42,597 nucleotides of DNA from a virus, in IMG/VR virus record IMGVR_UViG_3300042691_031832, positions 1 through 42,597 of that record; one strand, given 5' to 3'. Made by a program: the position numbers and the translations under genes. Numbering within the stretch: the first letter of the stretch is position 1; each line of letters begins with the position of its first letter. A model generated the notes under the pieces. It searched no databases, was not told the DNA's origin, and worked only from the letters and a program-made list of their open reading frames with translations. Positions 29,861 through 36,441 of the stretch are shown here, piece after piece.

Positions 29861-30711
29861 TACTCAGCCTCCGGACGCTCAAACGCCCAAACTCGATGCC
29901 GGGTGTGCAGCTCTTCGTCGCCGCGTCGGATGAGCGTGCCGCCGATCTGGGGCTCGGACGTGCGGCCGTGCATGAGCCGAGTCATAAAGGGAGTCTTGAG
30001 CTGCCAGCCAGCGGTGACCAGCGACGTGGCGTAGCCGTTGGCGTGCGGCAGGCGGATCTCGGCACAGCGGTGGCGGTGGCTGCGCACGACGATGTCCGGC
30101 GGACGCTTCCCCCAGCGGCCCGAGTCGGTGAAGGCGGCCGCCAGCTCCGCGTTGATGGCCGACGTTTCATGGGCGGACGAGTTGGTGGTGCCGATCGTGT
30201 GGGCGAAGTGGACCAGCCCCTCGCCGACAGAAAGCCACAGATCCCAGCGGGCGAACTGGCCGGCGGTGTTCGCCGCCGCCTCCAGGTCCCGGGCCAGCCG
30301 CTCTTCCTCTTCGCCGCTCTCGCCGGCGTGGGCGGTGGTCCCGCGGATCATGTAGAGCTTTCCGCCCCGGGCACGGCAGGCCTCGGCCACGGGCGCCAGG
30401 ATCAGCCGGGCGTGCCGCGACTGGTCGGCCAGGTTCTGGGACCATTGCGACGTGGCGCCGTGGTGCCGGCCGTCCAGCGTGTCGCCGTTCAAGACAGCGT
30501 GGTAGGGCTCGTCGTGAGTCACTCGCGGGACCCACTCGCCCCAGAACTCCTGCCACATGCGCCACAGGGCGAGCTGGGCCGGCGTGGGCTTGTAGGTGCC
30601 GCCGTTGTCGAGCCGGCCGCCGTCGGGGTGGCAGAGGGCGAGCTGACAGCCGATGTGAAGGTCCGACACTACGATGACATTCTTGGGACGTGCGGGCGAA
30701 CGCTTGGCCAT
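29860..30711 (-). CDS. calcineurin-like metallophosphoesterase
   Basis: A 283-residue protein with the motifs of the family: VSDLHIG near residue 15, LNGDTLDG around residue 75, an RGTTAH replacing the usual GNHD, and SHRHR near the C-terminus (GHxH-type). These bind two metals that hydrolyse phosphodiesters. Phage homologues may degrade or repair DNA or cut signalling nucleotides. The Asn of GNHD is replaced, which could alter activity. The ATG at 30711 is preferred over one four codons earlier, but neither has a strong ribosome site. Confidence 0.8.
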   Translation of the reverse strand: MAKRSPARPKNVIVVSDLHIGCQLALCHPDGGRLDNGGTYKPTPAQLALWRMWQEFWGEWVPRVTHDEPYHAVLNGDTLDGRHHGATSQWSQNLADQSRHARLILAPVAEACRARGGKLYMIRGTTAHAGESGEEEERLARDLEAAANTAGQFARWDLWLSVGEGLVHFAHTIGTTNSSAHETSAINAELAAAFTDSGRWGKRPPDIVVRSHRHRCAEIRLPHANGYATSLVTAGWQLKTPFMTRLMHGRTSEPQIGGTLIRRGDEELHTRHRVWAFERPEAE

Positions 30712-30844
30712 GGTGCACAGCATGGCCTGATTGCCGGCGTGGTCAAAGTTGGGCGAAGTCGGGCACTTCCAGCCGCCCCCCCCCTCTACACTCCCCCAAG
30801 AAGGAACACTACCACGCCCCTCTTAATACACCCCTATTCTTATA

Positions 30845-30872
30845 CTTTCTGCTTTCTGCTTTCTGCTTTCTG
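30845..30872. repeat. heptamer tandem repeat (CTTTCTG x4)
   Basis: Four perfect head-to-tail copies of CTTTCTG at 30845-30872, pyrimidine-rich on the plus strand, followed by TTTCCCC and then the first 12-bp array. It lies in the non-coding stretch upstream of the metallophosphoesterase gene, which also holds a run of nine C's near 30777-30784. Confidence 0.85.
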
Positions 30873-30879
30873 TTTCCCC

Positions 30880-30951
30880 AAAGTCTTTACCCAAGGCTTA
30901 CCCAAAGCCTTTCCTAAAGGCTTTCGGGAAGGCTTTCCCAAAGGCTTTCCG
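30880..30951. repeat. 12-bp tandem repeat array 1 (6 units)
   Basis: Six contiguous units of exactly 12 bases with consensus NAAGGCTTTNNN (units begin at 30880, 30892, 30904, 30916, 30928 and 30940), followed by one decayed unit. The core AAAGGCTTT is nearly its own reverse complement. The last three positions vary (ACC, CCC, CCT, CGG, CCC, CCG). In any frame it encodes tetrapeptides such as KGFP/EGFP (plus) or GKPF-type (minus), but no open frame here is convincing. Confidence 0.85.
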
Positions 30952-30963
30952 CAAGCTCCAGTG

Positions 30964-31087
30964 CCCGCACAAGTCGGGCGATAACTGCCACTTGCGCCGC
31001 GGCCTACAGGTCGCCGTCCTGGGCCTTTCAACGGACCGACGGGCCACAACTCGGCCGCCCGTAGGGCTTCGGCGATGCGAGCCGGCG
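30964..31087. other. unique spacer between the two 12-bp arrays
   Basis: A 124-base GC-rich stretch that separates the arrays. No start with a ribosome site, no family-like protein and no promoter was found in it. Weak traces of the repeat core (GGGCTTCGG near 31064) suggest older, decayed units. With the arrays it fills the 507-base gap 30712-31218 between minor head protein and phosphoesterase, which I read as non-coding. Confidence 0.5.
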
Positions 31088-31219
31088 AGAGGCTTCCCGA
31101 TAGGCTTCCGTGAAGGCTTCGGGGCACCCTTTGGGCAAGGCTTTACCCAAGGCTTTGGCAAAGGCTTCGGGGAAGCCTTCCGGAAAGGCTTTCGGGAAGG
31201 CTTTCCCAAAGGCTTTGGC
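31088..31219. repeat. 12-bp tandem repeat array 2 (11 units)
   Basis: Eleven contiguous 12-base units in perfect register from 31088 to 31219, ending at the stop codon of the minor head gene. Most match NAAGGCTTTNNN or NAAGGCTTCNNN; the fourth (GCACCCTTTGGG) and eighth (GAAGCCTTCCGG) are divergent, the latter in inverted form. Same orientation and consensus as array 1, so both descend from one repeat family. Confidence 0.85.
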
Positions 31220-32082
31220 TATCGAGCGGGAACGGTCAGGCCCTGGTTGAGAGAGGGCGACACTCTGAGAGTCTCGGCGGGCACCAGCATACAGAAGCAG
31301 GCCGTCTTGCAGACGGTGTCCCCTGAGCCAGGCCGGCCCTGGGCATCCCAGTAGGCCATGTCGCCCGTCATGCCCTGCCGCTGCCGGCAGTCGGGGCAGG
31401 CGTCGCCGGCGTTGACGGCTACCCATGACAGCCGCTTGTGACCTTCGGCCACGTAGAGCGTGGTCTGGGCGTCGGTGCCTTCGCGGCGGGCCTGCTCGCG
31501 GAAGGACTGCTTGGTGTCCGACACCATGCGGCTCATGTAGTCAATCTGGGGCTTCGCCGGCCGGCGATCGGAAACACCTTCCAGGAAGTCTTTCATCTTC
31601 GATTCATACGCCAGCCGGCGGCGTTCCATGTCGTCGTGGAGGGCCCGCAGCTTGGCCAGCTTCTCTTTGGCGCCGGGCCCGGGCTGTAGCCAGTAGGCGG
31701 CCAGTCGGTTCTCCAGCGTGTTTGCCCGGTCGTTCACCTCAAAGCGGATCACCTGCAGCCGCGTAGTGGCCCGCCGGCGGCCCTCCATCAGCACGCGGGC
31801 ACGCCAGGCCTCATCATCCACGGTTCCGGGCCCAAGGGCATCCAGGAGCCGCTTGGCGGCCCTGTAGCCGATCTCGCGGGCGGCGGGCTGGACAACGGCG
31901 GCGTAGTGCTCCACCAGCTCCTGCTCGAAACTCTCGATGGCCCGCCGTCGCCGCCTGGCGTCGCGCTCCCAGAGCACCGCGTCCAGGACGCCCGCGGCAA
32001 TGCGGTCCACCGTGGGCGCCAGGCGGAGTACCCGGTCAAAGCTCTGAATGGCCCGCAGATTCTGTAGGAGAAGACGCTCCAC
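31219..32082 (-). CDS. minor head protein (SPP1 gp7 / Mu gpF-like)
   Basis: A 287-residue helical protein with the phage head morphogenesis signature near the C-terminus: LSWVAVNAGDACPDCRQRQG and later KTACFCMLVP, where paired cysteines are typical of the gp7/gpF family. These proteins are packed in the procapsid near the portal. It follows the portal gene, as expected. Start codon GTG; a GAGG element lies a few bases upstream. The 12-bp repeat array begins directly at its stop codon. Confidence 0.75.
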   Translation of the reverse strand: MERLLLQNLRAIQSFDRVLRLAPTVDRIAAGVLDAVLWERDARRRRRAIESFEQELVEHYAAVVQPAAREIGYRAAKRLLDALGPGTVDDEAWRARVLMEGRRRATTRLQVIRFEVNDRANTLENRLAAYWLQPGPGAKEKLAKLRALHDDMERRRLAYESKMKDFLEGVSDRRPAKPQIDYMSRMVSDTKQSFREQARREGTDAQTTLYVAEGHKRLSWVAVNAGDACPDCRQRQGMTGDMAYWDAQGRPGSGDTVCKTACFCMLVPAETLRVSPSLNQGLTVPAR

Positions 32083-32084
32083 GG

Positions 32085-33704
32085 TTATGCCTCATCGCCG
32101 GCGGAGGCTTCCCCGTTCTCGGATACGTTCATGGAGGCTTTGCCGTCATTGATGGCGGCGGCCTGGGCCAGCAGGCTGGACAGGCGGCCCGGGATGGAAA
32201 CGTCCGAGGACAGCCGCTCAATTTCATCCAGGATCGGCTGCAGCTCGGGATCGTCCTGGTAGATGACCGATCGGGCCGCGGCCTTGAGCACATTCCGGAC
32301 CAGCGTCGGCGAGAACTCGCCCAGAAGGTCAATGCTCGCCGCCGCATCCCTCAAGACCGAACGCAGGGGCTCGACGTTGTACGGGCCCTTGTACCAGCGG
32401 ACCGCCAGGCGGGGGTTGGCTGCCGTCAAGCGCTCCACGCTCCAGTCTTCGCCGGTCGCCCAAGACTTGGCCAGGGCGAGCACCTCCAGCGTGAAGCGGT
32501 CCAGGCGGCTGGCCAGGTCGCTCAACTCGTTGGTCAGCTCGGCCCGGTTGACCATGGCGTGAAAGCCGCTCTTCTCTTCGCCGGCGGCCTCGCCGTAGAC
32601 GCCCGCCAGGTGCGACAGCCGCAGGATCTCCTTGACGTAGGACAGGGCCAACTCCAGCTTCATCCTGATATGCGACACGTCGCCCTGCAGGACCTGCGGC
32701 CGCATGGTGGACTGGGAATCCACCCAGATAACCGAGAAGGCGGAGAACTGAGACACCAGAGGGTTGCCCTGATCGTCCGTGGGGGCCTGGCCACCCTTGG
32801 ACGGCAGGCAGGTAATGGCTAGGTTGGCCAGGATGTCCTCATGAATCCAGGACAGAAGCTGGATGATGGTCTTGGTCAGTGCCGCGGCCATCGCCAGCTT
32901 GGAAACGCCGAAGTGCCGGCGGGCGGGATCGTTGGCCTTGGCGTAGTAGAGCGTGGCCAGCGGCAAGCGTTGAGTTGGGCAGTAGCCAACATCGTGAGAC
33001 AGGGCCCCCTGGTAGCCGGACGAGCGAATCCACACCGCCCGATCTTCGCGGATGCCTGAGCCGGCCAGCACGCCGGGCGCCAGCAGCGAAACGTAGCTGA
33101 CCGCCTGCTGGGCCATGCGGTCAAACGGGGTGGGGCTCTCGTTGGCCCGGTCCTGGAAACAGGCCCAGTTGTAGGAATCGTCGGGCCGGCAGCTCCAGTT
33201 GAGCCTTTGCGTGGGCAGCAGCGTGCCCGCCCGCGGCTGCAGGTCGGCGGCCCGGGCGTCGGCCTCGGTGGCGATCTCCGCGGTGGTCGGCGGGTTGGTC
33301 ACCAGCACGTCAACCCAGCCCATCGCCAGGGCCATGGGCAGGATGGTCTGCCGCACGTAGTCGGTCCAGCGGGTGCCGGCACCGTCACAGTTGGCCAGGA
33401 AAGCGGCAAGCTGCGGATCGTCGCCCACGTCGATGGTCGGCTCGTCGGCCCACAGGTAGAGCCGCATCACCTCGATGATGGTCGGGCAGAGGTTGAAGGC
33501 GGTGGCGAGCTGCTGGCGGAGGGCGTACTTCGCCGCGGGCTCATCGGTGGAGTGCCGCTGGACCAGGGCGGCGATCTTCTGCTGATCGGGCTCGGCCAGG
33601 TCCAGGTAGAGCTGCCACAGCGGCAGGAGCGTGGAATACTCCGACCGCACCGTGGACGGGTCAAACGAGTGGGCAGACAGGGCCGCCAGTAGCTCGGGTC
33701 GCAT
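32085..33704 (-). CDS. portal protein
   Basis: A 539-residue protein between the terminase block and the minor head protein, with the portal-like pattern of an N-terminal helical region, a central beta region (WIRSSGYQGALSHDVGYCPTQRLPLATLYY) and a helical stem region (FGVSKLAMAAALTKTIIQLLSWIHEDILANL). Portals form the dodecameric DNA channel. It has a Ser/Asn/Glu-rich tail. No ribosome site is evident before the ATG at 33704. Confidence 0.65.
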   Translation of the reverse strand: MRPELLAALSAHSFDPSTVRSEYSTLLPLWQLYLDLAEPDQQKIAALVQRHSTDEPAAKYALRQQLATAFNLCPTIIEVMRLYLWADEPTIDVGDDPQLAAFLANCDGAGTRWTDYVRQTILPMALAMGWVDVLVTNPPTTAEIATEADARAADLQPRAGTLLPTQRLNWSCRPDDSYNWACFQDRANESPTPFDRMAQQAVSYVSLLAPGVLAGSGIREDRAVWIRSSGYQGALSHDVGYCPTQRLPLATLYYAKANDPARRHFGVSKLAMAAALTKTIIQLLSWIHEDILANLAITCLPSKGGQAPTDDQGNPLVSQFSAFSVIWVDSQSTMRPQVLQGDVSHIRMKLELALSYVKEILRLSHLAGVYGEAAGEEKSGFHAMVNRAELTNELSDLASRLDRFTLEVLALAKSWATGEDWSVERLTAANPRLAVRWYKGPYNVEPLRSVLRDAAASIDLLGEFSPTLVRNVLKAAARSVIYQDDPELQPILDEIERLSSDVSIPGRLSSLLAQAAAINDGKASMNVSENGEASAGDEA

Positions 33705-33713
33705 GCCCGAACA

Positions 33714-33962
33714 TCATGCCGATTTGCCGCGGCGGCGGGAACTTGGTAGCGGCAGGTCGTAGGCGAATCCCAGGGCGTCGGCGATGGCGTTTAGCCTGGC
33801 CTCCCCCAGGACGTGGTCCCGGCCGCGAAGCCAGGCGTAGAAGTCCGGCTCGCCGATGCCCAGCTTCCGCCGCAAGTCGCCGCGTTCGGTGCGGGCCAGT
33901 TGATGGACGCGGGTGCGGAGTTGGTTTTGGCCGTGATGTAGCCATTTCGTGTACTGGCTCAC
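33714..33962 (-). CDS. XRE-type helix-turn-helix protein, 82 aa
   Basis: The start is taken as GTG at 33962 because GGAGG lies five bases upstream and GTGA overlaps the previous stop; an ATG six codons earlier lacks such a site. The sequence ERGDLRRKLGIGEPDFYAWLRGRDHVLGEARLNAIADALG fits a helix-turn-helix of the XRE/Cro type. Lying between late genes and just before the portal gene, it may regulate late transcription or packaging. Confidence 0.65.
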   Translation of the reverse strand: MSQYTKWLHHGQNQLRTRVHQLARTERGDLRRKLGIGEPDFYAWLRGRDHVLGEARLNAIADALGFAYDLPLPSSRRRGKSA

Positions 33963-34435
33963 TTTGACCTCCGCACCCATGCCGCTATCGCCATTTCTCC
34001 TGCCAGTGCGGCCAGTTCATCAACGGTGCTTACGTTCAACCAATCGAAGACCCGGGCCGTGATGCCGTCGCCAGTGTCGAGGTAAATCACCGGGTCCCTT
34101 TCTTCGTTTCCCAAATCTCCGGTAATCGACCATCCATTCCAAATGCAGCGGCATCCAGCGGCATCCTTGTCCCACGCAAACGGCCGCGTCGCCGGCTCCA
34201 GCGACTCGTATTTCTGCCGCCATTCCATCTGACACGGAGCAGCGGGCATTGTAACGGGCCACCACTCTGGTCGATTATGCCACTCGCGCAGGATCGTCCA
34301 GGCCGTCAGCGAGCCAGCGCGCAGGCAGGCCCCGTAAGCCGCCGAGGCATCGCGCAACACAAGCTCCCGGTGCTGGGGGTCGTAGGCAATCCAATCGGCC
34401 GCCGCTGTCGGGCTCGTAATCAGTGGCGTGTTCAC
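33959..34435 (-). CDS. hypothetical protein, 158 aa
   Basis: The start is a GTG at 34435 with a GGAGGTG site and a GTGA overlap with the upstream gene; the longer open frame runs through that gene and is not used. The protein is Trp-rich in the middle (WTILREWHNRPEWWPVTMP) and has a C-terminal half with GDLGNEERDPVIYLDTGDGITARVFDWLNV. No family recognised. Confidence 0.6.
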   Translation of the reverse strand: MNTPLITSPTAAADWIAYDPQHRELVLRDASAAYGACLRAGSLTAWTILREWHNRPEWWPVTMPAAPCQMEWRQKYESLEPATRPFAWDKDAAGCRCIWNGWSITGDLGNEERDPVIYLDTGDGITARVFDWLNVSTVDELAALAGEMAIAAWVRRSK

Positions 34436-34644
34436 GTCCGCACCTCCTCGATGGCCACGGCGCGGCCCAGCTCGCGGGCGATTTTCCACCAGCACGCGGT
34501 CCACCCGTGGCCGCTGGCCCATCGCGTCTGCTCGCCGTTGGCATCCTCGACGCGGGGCAGCGTGCGGCGGGCGCGGTCTAACGCGGCGTCGTCCTCGGCC
34601 CACACAACATACGTTCCGGCCGGTGCGTCAACAATCGTGGTCAT
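34432..34644 (-). CDS. small hypothetical protein, 70 aa
   Basis: The ATG at 34644 has a GGAGAAGGA site; upstream codons look non-coding. The protein starts with strands (MTTIVDAPAGTYVVWAEDD) and a helix. No family recognised. It is coupled by GTGA overlap to the next gene. Confidence 0.6.
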   Translation of the reverse strand: MTTIVDAPAGTYVVWAEDDAALDRARRTLPRVEDANGEQTRWASGHGWTACWWKIARELGRAVAIEEVRT

Positions 34645-34715
34645 GGTATTCCTTCTCCCGGCCAACCGGCGCGGGCACCCAGCCCCAGCGGCGGGGCGGG
34701 GAGTCCGAGCCGGGG

Positions 34716-34955
34716 CTATGACAGTTGCCTGCGATTGTCCTCGTCGTACCGTGACACTACGACCCCCCATTTAAGCCGCACCCCGTTCAAGCTGTACCGT
34801 CGCCGGCAGCCGCAAGACGACCCGGTTGCAGCGTCCAATTCCTCTATCTCCACGCTGGCCCTACGGCCCGCGCCGTACACGACGGCCGCAAAGCGCCTGC
34901 CGCCAATCCTGAATTTCAGCTTTTGCTCACACTCATATATCCTTGGCCGTAGCAT
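34716..34955 (-). CDS. small hypothetical protein, 79 aa
   Basis: A beta-rich, arginine-rich protein (KLKFRIGGRRFAAVVYGAGRRASVEIEEL) with a CGC near the middle. A CAGGAG site precedes the ATG. A hairpin at 34991-35020 lies upstream in its leader. Family unknown. Confidence 0.6.
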   Translation of the reverse strand: MLRPRIYECEQKLKFRIGGRRFAAVVYGAGRRASVEIEELDAATGSSCGCRRRYSLNGVRLKWGVVVSRYDEDNRRQLS

Positions 34956-34990
34956 CGTGTTCTCCTGTTTGGTGTTCTCGATCTGACAAG

Positions 34991-35020
34991 CCCCCGCCCA
35001 GGGTTTATCCCGGACGGGGG
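34991..35020 (-). terminator. hairpin between small genes (possible terminator)
   Basis: Reading leftward, CCCCCGTCCGG (35020-35010) pairs with CTGGGCGGGGG (35001-34991), 11 bp with two G-U pairs and a loop of about eight bases. Only CTTGTC follows, so it may be a weak terminator or an mRNA end protector for the 78-residue gene upstream. Confidence 0.35.
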
Positions 35021-35032
35021 TGGGGGAGTGCT

Positions 35033-35269
35033 CTACTCGATACGCTGGGTCGCCGGCACGCCGCTGTTGAAGTTGCGGTCGGTGGCCACGCCGTCCCTCA
35101 CGATATGCCAGTATTGCGTGTAGCTGACCACGGCGGTACGCCGGCCTGTGCGGCGATAGGAGGCGTGGCAGGCGGCCACGGCCGCGGCGTAGGTGCCCGT
35201 GAACAGTTCCACAGACTCACACATGGACGGGGCGGGGTTCAAGGTCCGAATTTCGTAGGTCGTTTCCAT
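35033..35269 (-). CDS. small hypothetical protein, 78 aa
   Basis: The ATG at 35269 has a GGAG site six bases upstream; an ATG four codons earlier lacks one. The protein carries TYEIRTLNPAP, a helix (GTYAAAVAACHASYRRTG) and strands (TAVVSYTQYWHIVRDGV). No family recognised. Confidence 0.6.
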   Translation of the reverse strand: METTYEIRTLNPAPSMCESVELFTGTYAAAVAACHASYRRTGRRTAVVSYTQYWHIVRDGVATDRNFNSGVPATQRIE

Positions 35270-35303
35270 CGTAGTCTCCATTTAGGCTACCTGGCCTCAT
35301 CAG

Positions 35304-35339
35304 CGGTGGCAAAACCACCGGACGCCCCGGGCGGGGCGT
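35304..35339. repeat. two adjacent hairpins after the DUF2958-like gene
   Basis: CGGTGG/CCACCG (35304-35309 and 35315-35320, loop CAAAA) and ACGCCCC/GGGGCGT (35322-35328 and 35333-35339, loop GGGC). They lie 10-45 bases past the stop of the leftward gene. No T-tract follows in either direction except TTT next to the second hairpin on the plus strand. Confidence 0.4.
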
Positions 35340-35349
35340 TTCGGCCTGC

Positions 35350-35778
35350 TCAGGCGGTCACCGACCGGCGGCGGCCGGATCGCACCTTGGCCAGGGTCTT
35401 CGGGGTCCAGTGAAAGTCCAGGTCTGCATTGATCGCCCGCAATTCATCGATCGAAATATACCCAACCTCGCCGCCGTCGCCGTACAGGTCGGCCAGCCAG
35501 AACGTCTGGAGCTGGTCGGGCTGGCTGTCCTTTTCGATGATGAACCAGTCGGACCCGCCCTTGAAGTAGTGCAGATGCACGGTCGCGGCCCCGCCCTGGC
35601 CGTCGGTCTGGTAGGTCTCGGGCATCTGGCGGATGGTCCTGGCCAGCTCCAGCAGCTTTGCCTTGAACCAAGCGCCCTCTTCGCCCTTGGTCATCTGCAG
35701 GGCCACGTTGAGCTGCTGGGGGGACATGAAGTTCCGCAGGTAGTTCGCCGCGTTCCGCAGGTCGTTTCTCGTTTCCAT
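35350..35778 (-). CDS. DUF2958-like protein, 142 aa
   Basis: The ATG at 35778 has a CAGGAG site. The N-terminal half is helical (LRNAANYLRNFMSPQQLNVALQM, FKAKLLELARTIRQM). The C-terminal half resembles DUF2958: HYFKGGSDWFIIEKD, FWLADLYGDGGEVGYISIDEL and FHWTPKTLAKV. The role of the family is unknown; it is carried on many mobile elements. It has its own promoter and palindromic operator just upstream and a strong terminator before that, so it is transcribed as a separate unit. Confidence 0.6.
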   Translation of the reverse strand: METRNDLRNAANYLRNFMSPQQLNVALQMTKGEEGAWFKAKLLELARTIRQMPETYQTDGQGGAATVHLHYFKGGSDWFIIEKDSQPDQLQTFWLADLYGDGGEVGYISIDELRAINADLDFHWTPKTLAKVRSGRRRSVTA

Positions 35779-35812
35779 CTGAGTCTCCTGTTTGGTTCCT
35801 TCGTCCTTCACT

Positions 35813-35832
35813 ACTGAGAATATATTCCCAGT
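35813..35832. promoter_or_regulatory. 20-bp palindromic operator overlapping a -10
   Basis: ACTGAGAATATATTCCCAGT (20 bases) is a palindrome with one mismatched pair. It covers the -10 TATATT of the promoter at 35819-35847, so binding there would block transcription of the DUF2958-like gene. A dimeric repressor, LexA-like or the phage's own, is the likely ligand. Confidence 0.55.
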
Positions 35833-35847
35833 ATCGACCCGATGCAA
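35819..35847 (-). promoter_or_regulatory. sigma70-like promoter for the DUF2958-like gene
   Basis: Reading leftward, TTGCAT (35847-35842), a 17-base spacer and TATATT (35824-35819), with the 20-base palindrome over the -10. The 11-mer CAGTATCGACC (35829-35839) is shared with the promoter at 8151-8179. The leader is about 35 bases long with a normal ribosome site. Confidence 0.6.
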
Positions 35848-35912
35848 GGGGAAAATGAAAGATTCCGCGCGGATTTTTTGCCCACGGCCTGCTACCAGCG
35901 GCGCAACAAAAA

Positions 35913-35943
35913 GCCCCGCCGGGGGCTCGGGTGCTGGCGGGGC
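35913..35943 (-). terminator. rho-independent terminator
   Basis: Reading leftward, GCCCCGCC (35943-35936), a 15-base loop, GGCGGGGC (35920-35913) and then TTTTTG. This is the clearest intrinsic terminator in the window. It ends transcripts of the 48-residue gene and its upstream partner, and lies directly ahead of the promoter and operator of the DUF2958-like gene. Confidence 0.75.
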
Positions 35944-35964
35944 CAAGAGGGGGAAAATGGGGGC

Positions 35965-36111
35965 TCAAGCTCTAACCGCCCGCCAGCCCCAGCGGTCCGT
36001 CGGGTCCCCGCCGACAGCGGCCACGGCCTTGCGGGCGGTTGACTCGGCAACCCGTGCAACCTCTACCCAGCCGACGCCGGGCCGGTAATGTTCCACGATC
36101 CACCACTTCAT
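35965..36111 (-). CDS. small hypothetical protein, 48 aa
   Basis: A 48-residue protein (begins MKWWIVEHYRPGVGWVEVA, ends GWRAVRA) rich in Trp and Val. An AAGGAG site sits six bases before the ATG at 36111, and a rho-independent terminator lies 22 bases past its stop, giving a clean gene unit. Too short for most gene callers. Function unknown. Confidence 0.65.
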   Translation of the reverse strand: MKWWIVEHYRPGVGWVEVARVAESTARKAVAAVGGDPTDRWGWRAVRA

Positions 36112-36121
36112 GGGAAGCTCC

Positions 36122-36379
36122 TTAGACTAGGGCGGCCGCCCGCTTCTCGGCCATGTTCTCCAGCCGGTACAGCGTCGCCGCGGACAATGCGGACTGGGGC
36201 ACCTCTGCGGACTCCCCGCAGACCCAGAGAATGACCACCTCGGCACCGTCGCCAGGCCCCCGCCATGTGGCAGGGACAGCCGGCACCACCTGGGCCTGGA
36301 CCCACACGGGCAGGTCATCGCCGCCGAAGCTGATGGTGGCCTCAAACTCGACTTCCACGGTTTGCCGATCGGTGTACAT
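36122..36379 (-). CDS. small hypothetical protein, 85 aa
   Basis: A beta-rich protein (VEVEFEATISFGGDDLPVWVQAQVVPAVPA, AEVVILWVCGE) followed by a helix. The ATG at 36379 is only seven bases after the -10 of the promoter at 36387-36414, predicting a leaderless message; a GTG two codons earlier is an alternative. Function unknown. Confidence 0.6.
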   Translation of the reverse strand: MYTDRQTVEVEFEATISFGGDDLPVWVQAQVVPAVPATWRGPGDGAEVVILWVCGESAEVPQSALSAATLYRLENMAEKRAAALV

Positions 36380-36386
36380 GGGCACC

Positions 36387-36414
36387 AGTCTACCCTGTCG
36401 CCACCCAAAATCAA
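36387..36414 (-). promoter_or_regulatory. sigma70-like promoter, near-leaderless
   Basis: Reading leftward, TTGATT (36414-36409), a 16-base spacer and TAGACT (36392-36387). A TTTTGGAAT box (plus strand, 36421-36429) lies upstream of the -35 at the same spacing as in the promoter at 8151-8179. The -10 is seven bases before the ATG. Confidence 0.5.
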
Positions 36415-36441
36415 TACAAATTTTGGAATTGTTCTAGAATG

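Noticed and set aside
30898-31209. Lysine/proline-rich open frames through the 12-bp repeats
   Set aside because: A 12-base repeat keeps any frame open, so length means nothing here; starts are TTG or GTG without ribosome sites and the spacer part is not protein-like.
30992-31354. Plus-strand frame encoding GFP-K/E-type tetrapeptides across array 2
   Set aside because: Open only because of the repeat; it runs antisense into the minor head gene and has no ribosome site.
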